The translations under genes were made by a program, and so were the position numbers. From Cellulomonas timonensis (GTDB lineage: Bacteria; Actinomycetota; Actinomycetes; Actinomycetales; Cellulomonadaceae), in contig NZ_FCOT01000011.1 in assembly GCF_900046455.1 (NCBI RefSeq), forward strand, positions 310,001-374,000: a DNA stretch of 64,000 nt, in the 5' to 3' direction. Below are positions 27,037 through 35,135 of this stretch, one piece after another (within the stretch, counting starts at the first letter, position 1; the number at the start of each line of letters is the position of its first letter). Under the pieces are notes generated by a model that was not told where the DNA came from, searched no databases, and saw only the letters and a list, made by a program, of their open reading frames with translations.

Positions 27037-27265
27037 CCCGCCGTGTCGGACATGGGGGTTGGCTTCTGACCGGCCATGGGGGGCTCGGTCAGAAGCCCCG
27101 CGCTGTGGCGCCGCCGCGTCTGCCCCCCGCGTACGCGGCCACGCCGCTGGGTCGGACGACCCCCCCTGCGTGCCGCCCACTCCAGGTCCAGCGCGGCGGG
27201 GCTCCCCGTGCGGGAGCTCCCCGTCTATGAGATGTCGGCGGCTCGAAGGCCACCGCTGCAGACGG

Positions 27266-27281
27266 TGTGATCTGCGTCACA
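27266..27281. promoter_or_regulatory. CRP/GlxR-like binding site
   Basis: TGTGATCTGCGTCACA is a perfect TGTGA-N6-TCACA palindrome, the consensus for CRP and the actinobacterial GlxR/Crp proteins. It lies about 150 bp upstream of the riboswitch promoter candidate. The window contains no CRP gene. Confidence 0.65.
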
Positions 27282-27439
27282 ACAGTATGGCCTGAGTGGC
27301 GAATGTGCGCCACCGTGTGCTTATTGCGAGCGGCGCGGTCCCGTCTGTCCGTTTGGTCCGACTGGGTGATTTGGACGGCTGTTCACCACTCGTTCTTCGA
27401 AACGCTTCCATCCGCATCTCATCCTCGTCTAATGTCGCA

Positions 27440-27520
27440 TCTGTCAGCGAACAGGCAAACCCTCCGCAAGGAGGGGACGCAAAGCCACGGGACCCCAGAG
27501 GTCAGCCGGGCTACCGAACG
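27440..27520 (+). promoter_or_regulatory. cyclic-di-GMP-I (GEMM) riboswitch
   Basis: The hallmark conserved blocks occur in order: AGGCAAACC at 27453-27461; a P2 stem CCCTCC/GGAGGG closed by a GCAA (GNRA) tetraloop at 27460-27475; GACGCAAAGCC at 27476-27486; a short P3 stem GACC/GGTC; and GCCGGGCTACCG at 27505-27516. This is the c-di-GMP class I aptamer architecture. A -10-like TAATGT (27430-27435) lies just upstream. No intrinsic terminator is seen between the aptamer and the ORF start at 27535, which favours control of translation. Confidence 0.9.
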
Positions 27521-27534
27521 ACAGGACAGATTCC

Positions 27535-27711
27535 ATGGACCAGCGCGGACCCCTCGGCCCCTACGAGCCGGCCGATGCCGACGTCACCAGCCTCGACCAG
27601 CAGCCCGGCGCCGTCGCCGGACGACTGCAGGCCTGGGCGCGCATCGCCTCAGCCCGCTCCGCCAGCCTCGATTTCGCGCCCTCGCAGCGCAACTACGTCA
27701 GCCTCGCCTGA
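27535..27711 (+). CDS. 58-residue protein under riboswitch control
   Basis: ATG 27535 lies 18 nt after the last conserved riboswitch block, with AGGA about 8 nt upstream as ribosome site. The product is 58 residues, hydrophilic, with an N-terminal Asp/Pro/Gln-rich part (DQRGPLGPYEPADADVTSL) and a short amphipathic helix (VAGRLQAWARIASARSASL). It has no signal or membrane segment. Function not recognised. Its position directly behind a c-di-GMP sensor is the main evidence that it is a real gene. Confidence 0.7.
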   Translation: MDQRGPLGPYEPADADVTSLDQQPGAVAGRLQAWARIASARSASLDFAPSQRNYVSLA

Positions 27712-27808
27712 CCGTCGAAAGGCGCCCGCGCCCGGGCTCCCGTCTCGTACGCTGAGATGACGAGAGAGTCCGGTTCTGCTCGCATCGTCGAGATCCGCGG
27801 GGGCTGCC

Positions 27809-28219
27809 ATGGCGAAGGTTGTCATCACCGTCGCGCTGGGCGCGCTGGCCCTCGCCGCCCAGGCCTGGATCGGCCTCTCCGCCCGATGGATCGTGCCGTA
27901 CGAGCTCGCGGCCCTCGTCCTGGTCATGCTCGGCTTGGGCTGCACAACGGCCTACAAGGCGCGCAAGCGCGGCATGCGCGTGGCGCACACACTGCGGCCC
28001 GACGGGCCTGAGTTCGACGCCCTCCAAGATGACTTCCTGGGACGCGTGCGGACGTCCTCGCCAGCAGGAATGCACCCAGGGCCCGTCGCCACCCGGGTCG
28101 AGAGCCATGACGACCCCGACGGCGACCTGATCGAGCGTCGACTCCAGCGCCCGCCCACCGCGCCCGGATCAGGCCAGGATGACCCGCTTCGAGGGGACGT
28201 GCGCGGTACGCGCGCCTAG
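27809..28219 (+). CDS. small membrane protein of unknown function
   Basis: This 136-residue protein has two predicted membrane segments near the N-terminus (VVITVALGALALAAQAWIGL and VPYELAALVLVMLGLGCTT), followed by a basic cytoplasmic stretch (KARKRGMRVAHTLR) and a disordered polar tail. Starts upstream are less likely; GGGGGC precedes ATG 27809. It lies 97 bp after the riboswitch ORF and could share its transcript, but no coupling is visible. Confidence 0.6.
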   Translation: MAKVVITVALGALALAAQAWIGLSARWIVPYELAALVLVMLGLGCTTAYKARKRGMRVAHTLRPDGPEFDALQDDFLGRVRTSSPAGMHPGPVATRVESHDDPDGDLIERRLQRPPTAPGSGQDDPLRGDVRGTRA

Positions 28220-28302
28220 CATCGATGTGTCAGACCAGGTCCCGGGGGGCGGCCTCGTGACTGCCTCCCACGCCTGGCTCAGTGGCAGCATCGGGGGGCG
28301 TC

Positions 28303-28686
28303 ATGGAGTGGGACAGCGTGTGGGACTTCCTGTGGATCGCGATCTGGGTCTTCTTGTTCGTCGTGTACATCATGATCCTGTTCCAGATCCTGGCGGACCT
28401 CTTCAGAGATCGTGAGCTCAACGGCTGGTGGAAGGCGCTGTGGATCATCGGGCTGGTGATCTTCCCGTTCCTGACTGCGCTGCTGTACATCATCTTCCGC
28501 GGGACGGGCATGGCCCACCGGCAGGCCGAGGCCGCCCAGCAGGCGCGGAAAGAGACCGACCAGTACATCAAGCAGGTGGCCGGCCGATCACCCGCGCAGG
28601 AGGTCCAGCACGCCAAGGAGCTCTATGACGCGGGCGTGATCGACGACGCGGAGTTCGCGCAGCTCAAGGCGAAGGCGCTCGCCTGA
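28303..28686 (+). CDS. PLDc_N/SHOCT-domain membrane protein
   Basis: This protein has 127 residues from ATG 28303. The N-terminal two-helix membrane module (FLWIAIWVFLFVVYIMILFQILADLF and WWKALWIIGLVIFPFLTALLYIIFRG) matches the PLDc_N family. The C-terminal SHOCT motif (LYDAGVIDDAEFAQLKAKAL) is a short domain at the ends of many bacterial membrane or phage-related proteins. A G-rich ribosome site lies 4 nt upstream; an in-frame ATG 21 nt earlier has none. Confidence 0.88.
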   Translation: MEWDSVWDFLWIAIWVFLFVVYIMILFQILADLFRDRELNGWWKALWIIGLVIFPFLTALLYIIFRGTGMAHRQAEAAQQARKETDQYIKQVAGRSPAQEVQHAKELYDAGVIDDAEFAQLKAKALA

Positions 28687-28693
28687 CCGGGGG

Positions 28694-31222
28694 TCAGATC
28701 TCGCCCAGCTTCTGCATGTAGCGCATCGCCACCCAGCCGATCGGGATCCGCAGCCAGTAGGTGAGGGCGCGGAACAGCAGCACCACCGAGGCGGCGACAC
28801 CGGCGCCGACCCCCGCGCCGATGAGCAGCGCGATCATGCTGGCCTCGATCGTCCCGATACCGCCGGGGATCGGGACGATCGCGCCGGCGGTGTTCCCGGC
28901 GAGGTACACGAGCGCGATCTGGATGAGGCTCAGATGCTGCCCGAACGCGGCCAGGCACGCCTGGAACGCGAACACGTACCCGAGGGTCATGCTCACGTTC
29001 CCGGCGAAGGCCAGCGCCAGGCGGCCCGGCTGGCCGAGGACCTCGATGAGGCGCGGCCACGTCTGCTGCAGCGTGGGCATGACCTTGCGCAACACCCACT
29101 GCCGGACCTTCGGCACCAACAGCAGCGCGACCACGATGGCCACGACGATGGCGCCGACGATGAGCATCGTGGGCGGGACCTTGAACCGCTCGGCCTGGTT
29201 GGTGCCGGAGAGCACCGACAGCACCAGCAGCAGCACGATCGTCACGGCGAACTGGGAGACCTGCACGAGGGCGACTGTCGCGGCCGCCAGAGTCGTCGAG
29301 ACGCCGCGCTTGGTCAGCATGCGCAGGTTCAGCGCCGCTGGCCCGATCCCGGCCGGCGCGGCGACTGCCACGAATGCGGCGGCCGTCTGGGTGAGCGTGG
29401 CGCGCCACAGCGACAGCCGCACCGGCGAGAACGCCACGAACACGAGCGCGGCGGCGAAGTGGGTGAACATCCCCAGGGCGAACGCCACCAGGCTCCAGCG
29501 CCAGTCGCTGTCCCGCAGGGCCGCGCTGATCTGCTCCACGTTGACGGTGGTCACGACGATGACCGCGGCCACGGCCGTCACGACGATGGTCAAGACCGTG
29601 CGGGCACCGAACCGGACGAGCTGCGTCGGCTCCACGTCCGCCTCCGGCAGCCGCTTGACGAGCGCGGAGCGGAGCTCGGTCATGACGTCCTTGTGCTGAC
29701 GCATCTCCTCGCGGGTCTGGCGCGGCAGCGTGGGGGTCTGCAGCAGCGGGCCGATGGACGCGATCGTCGCGTCGGGGAGCACCGCGACGGCGGACTGCAC
29801 CGCCCGGGAGGCCCCCACCCGCAGTGCGAGCAGGGCGATGACCTGGGCGACGTCCATCCGACGGGCCAGGTCGGAGGAGGCGACGTCCCCCATCTCCCAG
29901 CCCACCAGCCACACCATCGGCTGGCCGAGCAGGCTGTCCATGAGGATCGTGTCGCTGGTCAGCGCGCGGTGCGCGAGGCCTGCGGCGTGCGCGGCGCTGA
30001 GCTGCGACCAGATGGCCTCGAGCATCTCGTCGGTGATCTCGTCGGCGTCGAGGTCGGCGAGCGGCACGGCGTCGGGGAGGTGCTCCTGGACCAGCAGCAT
30101 GGAGTCCTGCACCTCGGCGATGCGCAGCAGCTGCGGGGTGCGCACGCCTGCCGACCGGGCCGCGTAGGACAGCAGCGCGGAGCGCTCGGCGGCCTGGCGC
30201 ATGGACACCACGGACCTGCCGTCGATGCCCCGCAGCCGCAGCGAGCGCCACAGGCGGGAGAGGCTGCCGACCACCTGCCGGTCGCCGTCGAAGGCCAGCA
30301 CGTCCAGGCGGCGGCCGTCCTGCGTGGTCAGCTCGTACAGGCGGTGCTCGGAGTTGCGGGTGTAGGCGTCGGCGGCGGTGCGCCGGCCGGGGGATCCCGG
30401 GGGCGTCTCCGGGATGCGGATGATCCTGGCGGGGTCGAAGCCGACGCGGCGGATCCCCGTGACCAGGCTGGCGCCGTAGGCCCGCTCGGACTGCACGCCG
30501 CTGAGGTAGCGGATGCCCAAGCCGGCGACCCGCCCGACCAGCAGCGAGATCATGACGCCGGGCAACGACACCTGGCCGGTGATGACGACGATGCCGATGG
30601 CCACCCACAGCAGGTTCCATGCCCAGCCGACGGTCCTGCGCCGGCTGCGGGTCCCGGCGGCGGTGAGCAGCCCGGCGAGCAGGGCCACGTACCCGGGCAC
30701 CGTGAGCGTCCAGTCCCCGTTGATGCGCACGGACAGCCCGTCGACCAGGCCCTGCGTGCCGAAGGTGTTCAGGGCCCATTCGAGGCCTGAGCAGAGCAGC
30801 AGCGCGGCCATGCCCGCGCCCAGGGCTTCGAGCAGCTGCCGGCCGAGCCTGCGCAACGCCAGCTCGGTGAGCACGGCGACGGGGACCACCAGCGTGACGA
30901 TCCCCTCGAGCACCGCGACCGGCAGGATGAGGATCTTTCGCAGCACGGACGCGAAGCCCTGCACGTCCTCGGCCACACCCGTCGTGGTGTTCTGCGCGTA
31001 GGTCGCCAGGACCATCAGGAGTACCACGCCCAGCGCCGAGGCCACCACGCCGACGAGATCGCCGGGGTGGTGCACGCGCACGGTGGGGGAGTCGGAGATC
31101 TCGACGCCGTCGACGACCTCGGTGTGCTGGTCAGCGATGGGATGCGCGTCCGTGTGGGGGTGCTCGCCCTCCTCGCCCGGGGTACGACTGACGCCGAGGG
31201 CACCGCTCGGCGTGTCAGGCAT
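28694..31222 (-). CDS. pseudokinase-like/flippase-like fusion (LPG synthase TM family)
   Basis: This 842-residue multispanning protein has N-terminal membrane segments (about 60-230), then a soluble kinase-like domain (about 290-500) with HAAGLAHRALTSDTILMD in the position of a catalytic loop. The expected HxD/DFG residues are not evident, suggesting a pseudokinase. The last 300 residues form a lysylphosphatidylglycerol-synthase-TM/UPF0104-type flippase domain (VAAPAGIGPAALNLRMLTKRG, VPIPGGIGTIEASM). The start ATG 31222 is preferred because TAGACT lies 7 nt upstream at leaderless spacing; an in-frame GTG at 31315 would add 31 residues. It may move lipids across the membrane. Confidence 0.85.
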   Translation of the reverse strand: MPDTPSGALGVSRTPGEEGEHPHTDAHPIADQHTEVVDGVEISDSPTVRVHHPGDLVGVVASALGVVLLMVLATYAQNTTTGVAEDVQGFASVLRKILILPVAVLEGIVTLVVPVAVLTELALRRLGRQLLEALGAGMAALLLCSGLEWALNTFGTQGLVDGLSVRINGDWTLTVPGYVALLAGLLTAAGTRSRRRTVGWAWNLLWVAIGIVVITGQVSLPGVMISLLVGRVAGLGIRYLSGVQSERAYGASLVTGIRRVGFDPARIIRIPETPPGSPGRRTAADAYTRNSEHRLYELTTQDGRRLDVLAFDGDRQVVGSLSRLWRSLRLRGIDGRSVVSMRQAAERSALLSYAARSAGVRTPQLLRIAEVQDSMLLVQEHLPDAVPLADLDADEITDEMLEAIWSQLSAAHAAGLAHRALTSDTILMDSLLGQPMVWLVGWEMGDVASSDLARRMDVAQVIALLALRVGASRAVQSAVAVLPDATIASIGPLLQTPTLPRQTREEMRQHKDVMTELRSALVKRLPEADVEPTQLVRFGARTVLTIVVTAVAAVIVVTTVNVEQISAALRDSDWRWSLVAFALGMFTHFAAALVFVAFSPVRLSLWRATLTQTAAAFVAVAAPAGIGPAALNLRMLTKRGVSTTLAAATVALVQVSQFAVTIVLLLVLSVLSGTNQAERFKVPPTMLIVGAIVVAIVVALLLVPKVRQWVLRKVMPTLQQTWPRLIEVLGQPGRLALAFAGNVSMTLGYVFAFQACLAAFGQHLSLIQIALVYLAGNTAGAIVPIPGGIGTIEASMIALLIGAGVGAGVAASVVLLFRALTYWLRIPIGWVAMRYMQKLGEI

Positions 31223-31340
31223 AGGGGCGAGTCTAGGGATCGCGGGCTCGGGAGGCCGGGAGAACACCGGTTCTGGGCATTCCTCCACCCACAGCGAATC
31301 GCGAGGATCCGCCACGTATCACCCGGCTTCGGGCGGGCGC

Positions 31341-32135
31341 TCAGCGGATGCCGAGCGCCTCGCGGACCTCTGAGGGCAGCAGCGCGTACCCCACGAACGC
31401 CACGACATCGAGCACTGTGTGCGCGATGACCAGCGGCATCACCCGTCGTCGGCGTCGATACCACTCGGCGAACACGACGCCCATCACCACATTGCCGATG
31501 AACGGCCCGATGCCTTGGTACAGGTGGTACGAGCCGCGCAGCAGGGCGCTCGCCGCGACGATCGCGACGGGCCGCCACCGCAGGTCGCGCAATCGCTCGG
31601 AGAGGTAGCCGACGGCGATGACCTCCTCGAGCAGCGCGTTCTGCAGGGCCGAGAGGATGAGCACCGGCACCGTCCACCAGGTCGCACCCAGCGCGGAGGC
31701 CTGCACCTCCACGGTGATGCCCACCGCGCGCCCGAGGATGTACAGCCCCAGGCCGGGCAGGCCGATCAGCGCCGCGAGGCCGAAGCCGGTGGCCAGGTCG
31801 CGCCCGGGGCGGGCGAAATCCAGGCCGATGCGTCGGACCGCGCTGCGCCCGTTGGAGGACAGCAGGTAGAGCGCCAGCGCCACGGGCATCAGGGCGAACC
31901 CGATGTTGAGGAGCTGGTACGTCAGGTCCAGGTACGGGCGTGCGGAGCGGCTCGGGTTGAGGGTGGTGGACTGGCTGGCCAGCGGGGTGGCGGCGGTGAG
32001 CCGGGCCGCGATGCTGACCAGCGAGTACACCGCGGATTGGCCGAGGGAGAGCCCCAGGACGATCCACACCTCGACGGTGAGGCGTCGGCGTACTGCCGAC
32101 AAGCCGGGGGCTGGTGCTGTCCCGGGGCTGGTCAC
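31341..32135 (-). CDS. CPBP-family intramembrane metalloprotease
   Basis: This protein has about 264 residues and 6-8 membrane segments. The CPBP/Abi motifs appear as EEVIAVGYLSERLR (Glu-Glu motif, with Val in place of the usual Arg), RGSYHLYQG (His motif) and NVVMGVVFAEW/IAHTVLD. GTG 32135 is chosen because TACGCT lies 7 nt upstream at leaderless spacing. An in-frame ATG at 32210 lies inside the operator palindrome and has no usable ribosome site. Roles range from prenyl-protein processing to bacteriocin self-immunity; the substrate is unknown here. Confidence 0.85.
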   Translation of the reverse strand: MTSPGTAPAPGLSAVRRRLTVEVWIVLGLSLGQSAVYSLVSIAARLTAATPLASQSTTLNPSRSARPYLDLTYQLLNIGFALMPVALALYLLSSNGRSAVRRIGLDFARPGRDLATGFGLAALIGLPGLGLYILGRAVGITVEVQASALGATWWTVPVLILSALQNALLEEVIAVGYLSERLRDLRWRPVAIVAASALLRGSYHLYQGIGPFIGNVVMGVVFAEWYRRRRRVMPLVIAHTVLDVVAFVGYALLPSEVREALGIR

Positions 32136-32165
32136 GCTTCTGAGCGTAGACGGGCTTGCGGGGGC

Positions 32166-32206
32166 TTGTGCGCCGAAGCCTCGCAGAGTACTTTGCGTTG
32201 CAAAGT
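32166..32206 (+). promoter_or_regulatory. promoter with overlapping operator for wHTH-ABC operon
   Basis: A -35 TTGTGC (32166-32171), 17-bp spacer and -10 TACTTT (32189-32194) form a good promoter. A perfect 7-3-7 palindrome, ACTTTGCGTTGCAAAGT (32190-32206), overlaps the -10 and the expected start site. It is flanked by AGCCTCG/CGAGGCT arms. The wHTH regulator encoded in the operon (32929-33231) is the natural candidate repressor. Confidence 0.7.
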
Positions 32207-32260
32207 TCATCTCCGAGGCTCATGGCGCGACCGCGTCAGGCCACACGACGGGAGCCACCC

Positions 32261-32932
32261 ATGCAGCACCCAGGGCACGACCTCGACGACGCGCCGCCGG
32301 AGCCCGCCGCCGGCCTGGCGATCATCGCCTCGCAGCAGGAGCGGGTCCGCACGGGGGCCACCGTCGACGGCAGGCTGCTCTTCCTCGCCTGGGGAGCCGC
32401 CTGGCTGATCGGCTACGGCGGGCTGTGGCTCGCGACCCAGGGCCTCGATGTCTACCGGCCGCCGATCGGCGCGTTCGTGCTGTTCGGGGTGTGCATCTCC
32501 GGGGCTGTCGTGTTCACCATCGTCCACGCGCTACGCCGCAGCGCCGGGGTGCGCGGCCCGAGCACCACCGCGGGCGCCATGTCCGGCTGGGCCTGGTGCC
32601 TGGGCTTCGTGGTCCAGGCGGCTGTGATCGGGGGACTGGTCAAGGCCGGCGCGTCCCACGAGGTCGTCGGGATCGCCGCCAACGGGATGGCCTGCCTCAT
32701 CGTCGGCCTCATGTACATGGCCGCCGGGGCGTTCGACCACCAGCCCTGGCTGTTCTGGCTCGGCGTGTGGGTCCTCGTCGTCGCCGGAGCGGCCAGCACC
32801 GTCGGCATACCGCTGACGTATCTGGTGATGGCAGTCGCCGGCGGCGGGGGGTTCCTCGTCGGCGCGGGCATCGAGCACCTGCGGCTGCGGGCGAGCAAGG
32901 CACAGGTGGGCGGGACGGCAGTGCCGGCATGA
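32261..32932 (+). CDS. membrane protein of unknown function, first gene of ABC operon
   Basis: This 223-residue protein has a soluble N-terminus of about 40 residues and five to six predicted membrane helices (for example LLFLAWGAAWLIGYGGLWLA, GAFVLFGVCISGAVVFTIV, LFWLGVWVLVVAGAASTVG). ATG 32261 follows GGGAGCC. Its stop overlaps the ATG of the wHTH regulator. The gene order membrane protein, regulator, ABC ATPase, ABC-2 permease is common in actinobacteria, and this protein is probably an accessory subunit or signal receiver. No enzymatic motif is seen. Confidence 0.7.
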   Translation: MQHPGHDLDDAPPEPAAGLAIIASQQERVRTGATVDGRLLFLAWGAAWLIGYGGLWLATQGLDVYRPPIGAFVLFGVCISGAVVFTIVHALRRSAGVRGPSTTAGAMSGWAWCLGFVVQAAVIGGLVKAGASHEVVGIAANGMACLIVGLMYMAAGAFDHQPWLFWLGVWVLVVAGAASTVGIPLTYLVMAVAGGGGFLVGAGIEHLRLRASKAQVGGTAVPA

Positions 32933-33231
32933 GCGACGTCGAGCTCGACCCCGTCATCCACGCCCAAGCCCGACTCCGCGTGGTCGCCACCCTGGCCGCG
33001 CTCGCCCCGGGCGACCGCATCGCCTTCACCCGATTGCAGGAACTCCTCGAGATGACCCCCGGCAACCTCTCGACGCACGTGCGCAAACTCGAGGACGCTG
33101 AGTACGTGGCCGTCACCAAGACGCACAAAGGCCGCACGCCGGTGACCTACCTCGCGCTGACCACCACAGGCCGACTGGCCTTCGAACGCTATAGGCGCTC
33201 CCTGGCGGAGCTGCTGGGAGGGACCTCATGA
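32929..33231 (+). CDS. winged-helix transcriptional regulator (MarR/HTH_34-like)
   Basis: This 100-residue protein is a compact wHTH: IHAQARLRVVATLAALAPGDRIAFTRLQELLEMTPGNLSTHVRKLEDAEYVAVTKTHKGRTPVTYLALTTTGR, with the recognition helix at NLSTHVRKLEDA and the wing at KGRTPVTY. It is a dimeric repressor type without a separate ligand domain. It overlaps both neighbours by 4 bp. The palindrome in the operon promoter is a plausible autoregulatory site. Confidence 0.9.
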   Translation: MSDVELDPVIHAQARLRVVATLAALAPGDRIAFTRLQELLEMTPGNLSTHVRKLEDAEYVAVTKTHKGRTPVTYLALTTTGRLAFERYRRSLAELLGGTS

Positions 33232-34289
33232 GCGGCGCCACCGTGATCCAGGTCGACGGGGTGACGCGCCGGTTCGGCGATGTCCTCGCGCTCGACGACG
33301 TGACCCTCGAGGTGGGCGCCGGGGAGCTGGTGGGCCTCCTCGGGCCCAACGGCGCCGGGAAGACCACCCTGCTCAGCCTGGTCAGCGGACTGCGGCGCCC
33401 CGACGCCGGGACGGTGCGCCTCTGCGGCCTCGACCCCCGTGACCCGCTCGCCCGGATTGGCCTCGGCACCACCCCGCAGGAGACCGGGCTGCCCGCCTCG
33501 CTCAAGGTGCGCGAGGTCGTCGACTTCGTGGGCGGCCACTACCCGGACCCCATGTCGCGCGGGGAGGTGCTCGAGCGGTTCGGGCTCGAGGACTTGGCCG
33601 CACGCCAGACCGGTGGCCTGTCCGGCGGGCAGAAGCGCCGGCTGGCGGTGGCGCTCGCACTCGTCGGCCGACCCCGCGTGGTGCTGCTCGACGAGCCCAC
33701 CACCGGGCTCGACGTCGAGGCCCGGCACATCCTGTGGCAGGCGCTACTCGACTACCACGCCGACGGCGCGACAGTCGTGCTCACCAGCCACTACCTCGAG
33801 GAGATCGAGGCCCTCGCCGAGCGGGTCGTCGTGATCGGCGCGGGCCGGGTGCTGGCCGATGACTCCCTCGCCGCAGTGCTGGACCTGGTGGCGGTGCGCC
33901 GCGTGGTGCTGTCCGCGCCGCAGACCGAGGCCGCCGCGCTCGCGGCGCTGCCCGGCGTCGTGGGCGTCCGGCGCGACGGCGACCGTTGGACGCTGTTGGC
34001 CGCCGATGCGGACCAGGTGGTGCGCGAGCTCGTGCGCGCCGACACCCCGTTCAGCGGGCTCGAGGTCCGCGGAGCCTCCCTCGAAGAGGCGTTCCTGGCG
34101 CTCACCGGCGCCGAGACCGCCGTCGCCGAGCCCGTCGTCGACGACGGCATGCCCCTGTTCGCCGAGCGGTCCGCCGCCGAGCGCCGATCCGCCGAGCGCC
34201 GCAGCAGCACCGCCGAGCGGACCCCCGACCGCCGCACCGCCGAGCGCCGCGGCGCCGCGCGCCGATCCAGCGAGGAGACCCCGCGATGA
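33228..34289 (+). CDS. ABC transporter ATP-binding protein with Arg/Glu-rich C-terminal tail
   Basis: This protein has 353 residues. The ABC-2-type ATPase is complete: Walker A GPNGAGKTT, signature LSGGQKRRLA, Walker B VVLLDEPTTGLD and switch His (TSHYLEE). After a usual accessory region, the last 45 residues form a repetitive charged tail of AERR/AERS units (positions about 305-350), which is unusual for this family. The gene is coupled to the regulator upstream and the permease downstream. Confidence 0.92.
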   Translation: MSGATVIQVDGVTRRFGDVLALDDVTLEVGAGELVGLLGPNGAGKTTLLSLVSGLRRPDAGTVRLCGLDPRDPLARIGLGTTPQETGLPASLKVREVVDFVGGHYPDPMSRGEVLERFGLEDLAARQTGGLSGGQKRRLAVALALVGRPRVVLLDEPTTGLDVEARHILWQALLDYHADGATVVLTSHYLEEIEALAERVVVIGAGRVLADDSLAAVLDLVAVRRVVLSAPQTEAAALAALPGVVGVRRDGDRWTLLAADADQVVRELVRADTPFSGLEVRGASLEEAFLALTGAETAVAEPVVDDGMPLFAERSAAERRSAERRSSTAERTPDRRTAERRGAARRSSEETPR

Positions 34290-35110
34290 CCGCCCACGCG
34301 CAGCCCGCACAGCCCGCGCCCACCGCCCAGCCGTCGCCCGCGCGGGACGGCGCCCTGCGCTCCTGGGCCAGCCTGGCCCTGCTGCACGGCCGCTACCAGT
34401 TCCTCGAGACCGTCCGGGTGCCCATCGCCGTCATCGGCAACCTCATGTTCCCGGCGCTGGCGATGTTCTTCTTCGTGGTGCCGCAGCAGGCCATCGCCCA
34501 GGACCCGGTGGCGGCGACTGCCGCCGTGGCGCAGCTCGGCACGTTCGCCGTCATCTCCGCGTGCATGTTCAGCTTCGGCGCGGGCGTCGCCGAGGATCGC
34601 GCCCTGCCCTTCGCCCCCTCCCTGCGGACCCTCCCCGCCGGGGTCGGCCCCCGCATGGCCGGGCGGGTGATCAACGGGATCGTGTGGTGCTTCCTCGCCC
34701 TCGTCCCGCTGGTGCTCATCGCCGCGCTGTTCACGCAGGCGTCCCTGAGCCTCGGCGAACTGCTCGGCGGACTCGGCATGGTGCCGATCGTGGCGTTCGT
34801 GTTCCTGCTGCTGGGGCTCGCCATCGGCTACTCGCTCAGCGCCAAGTCCGCCATCGCGGTGGTGCAGGCCGTCCTCTTCCCGCTGGCGTTCGCGGGCGGC
34901 CTGTTCATGCCGCCGCAGATCTTCCCGGACTGGCTCGAGGTCGCCTCCCGCGCGCTGCCGACGCGCGCCGCCCGCGACCTGGTGGTCGAGGTGACCAGCG
35001 GGGTGCCCGCCTACAGCTTCGCCGTGCTGGTCCTGGCCGGTTGGGCGGCGATCTTCGCGTCGCTGGCCGTCATCGCCTACCGACGCGACGAGGGGCGCCG
35101 GTTCCACTGA
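34286..35110 (+). CDS. ABC-2-type transporter permease
   Basis: This 274-residue protein starts with ATG overlapping the ATPase stop. After a Pro/Ala/Gln-rich soluble N-terminus of about 25 residues, there are six predicted membrane segments in ABC-2 order, including FPALAMFFFVVPQQAIA, SLSLGELLGGLGMVPIVAFVFLLLG and the typical AFAGGLFMPPQIFPDWLE loop before the last helices. With the ATPase it forms an exporter of unknown substrate. Confidence 0.9.
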   Translation: MTAHAQPAQPAPTAQPSPARDGALRSWASLALLHGRYQFLETVRVPIAVIGNLMFPALAMFFFVVPQQAIAQDPVAATAAVAQLGTFAVISACMFSFGAGVAEDRALPFAPSLRTLPAGVGPRMAGRVINGIVWCFLALVPLVLIAALFTQASLSLGELLGGLGMVPIVAFVFLLLGLAIGYSLSAKSAIAVVQAVLFPLAFAGGLFMPPQIFPDWLEVASRALPTRAARDLVVEVTSGVPAYSFAVLVLAGWAAIFASLAVIAYRRDEGRRFH

Positions 35111-35120
35111 GGGGGGGCTG

Positions 35121-35133
35121 ACCGCCGAGCGGT
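35121..35133. terminator. small hairpin between convergent genes
   Basis: ACCGC-cga-GCGGT forms a 5-bp stem with a 3-nt loop 10 bp after the permease stop and just before the end of a convergent gene. It is preceded by a G-run and not followed by T residues. It is a possible bidirectional terminator, weak. Confidence 0.3.
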
Positions 35134-35135
35134 GG

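Larger units (their letters stand above)
27037..27534. other. regulatory interval upstream of riboswitch-controlled micro-ORF
   Basis: About 500 bp without a supported gene. The first 200 bp are GC-rich with no signal. From 27260 on the base composition becomes clearly less GC-rich, and there are a CRP/GlxR-like box (27266-27281), a GTGGCG/CGCCAC inverted repeat (27296-27313), a candidate -10 TAATGT at 27430-27435 and the GEMM riboswitch. Confidence 0.6.

Noticed and set aside
27059-27313. Short open frames on both strands between the PBP gene and the CRP box
   Set aside because: Arginine/proline-rich shadow translations with no start signals.
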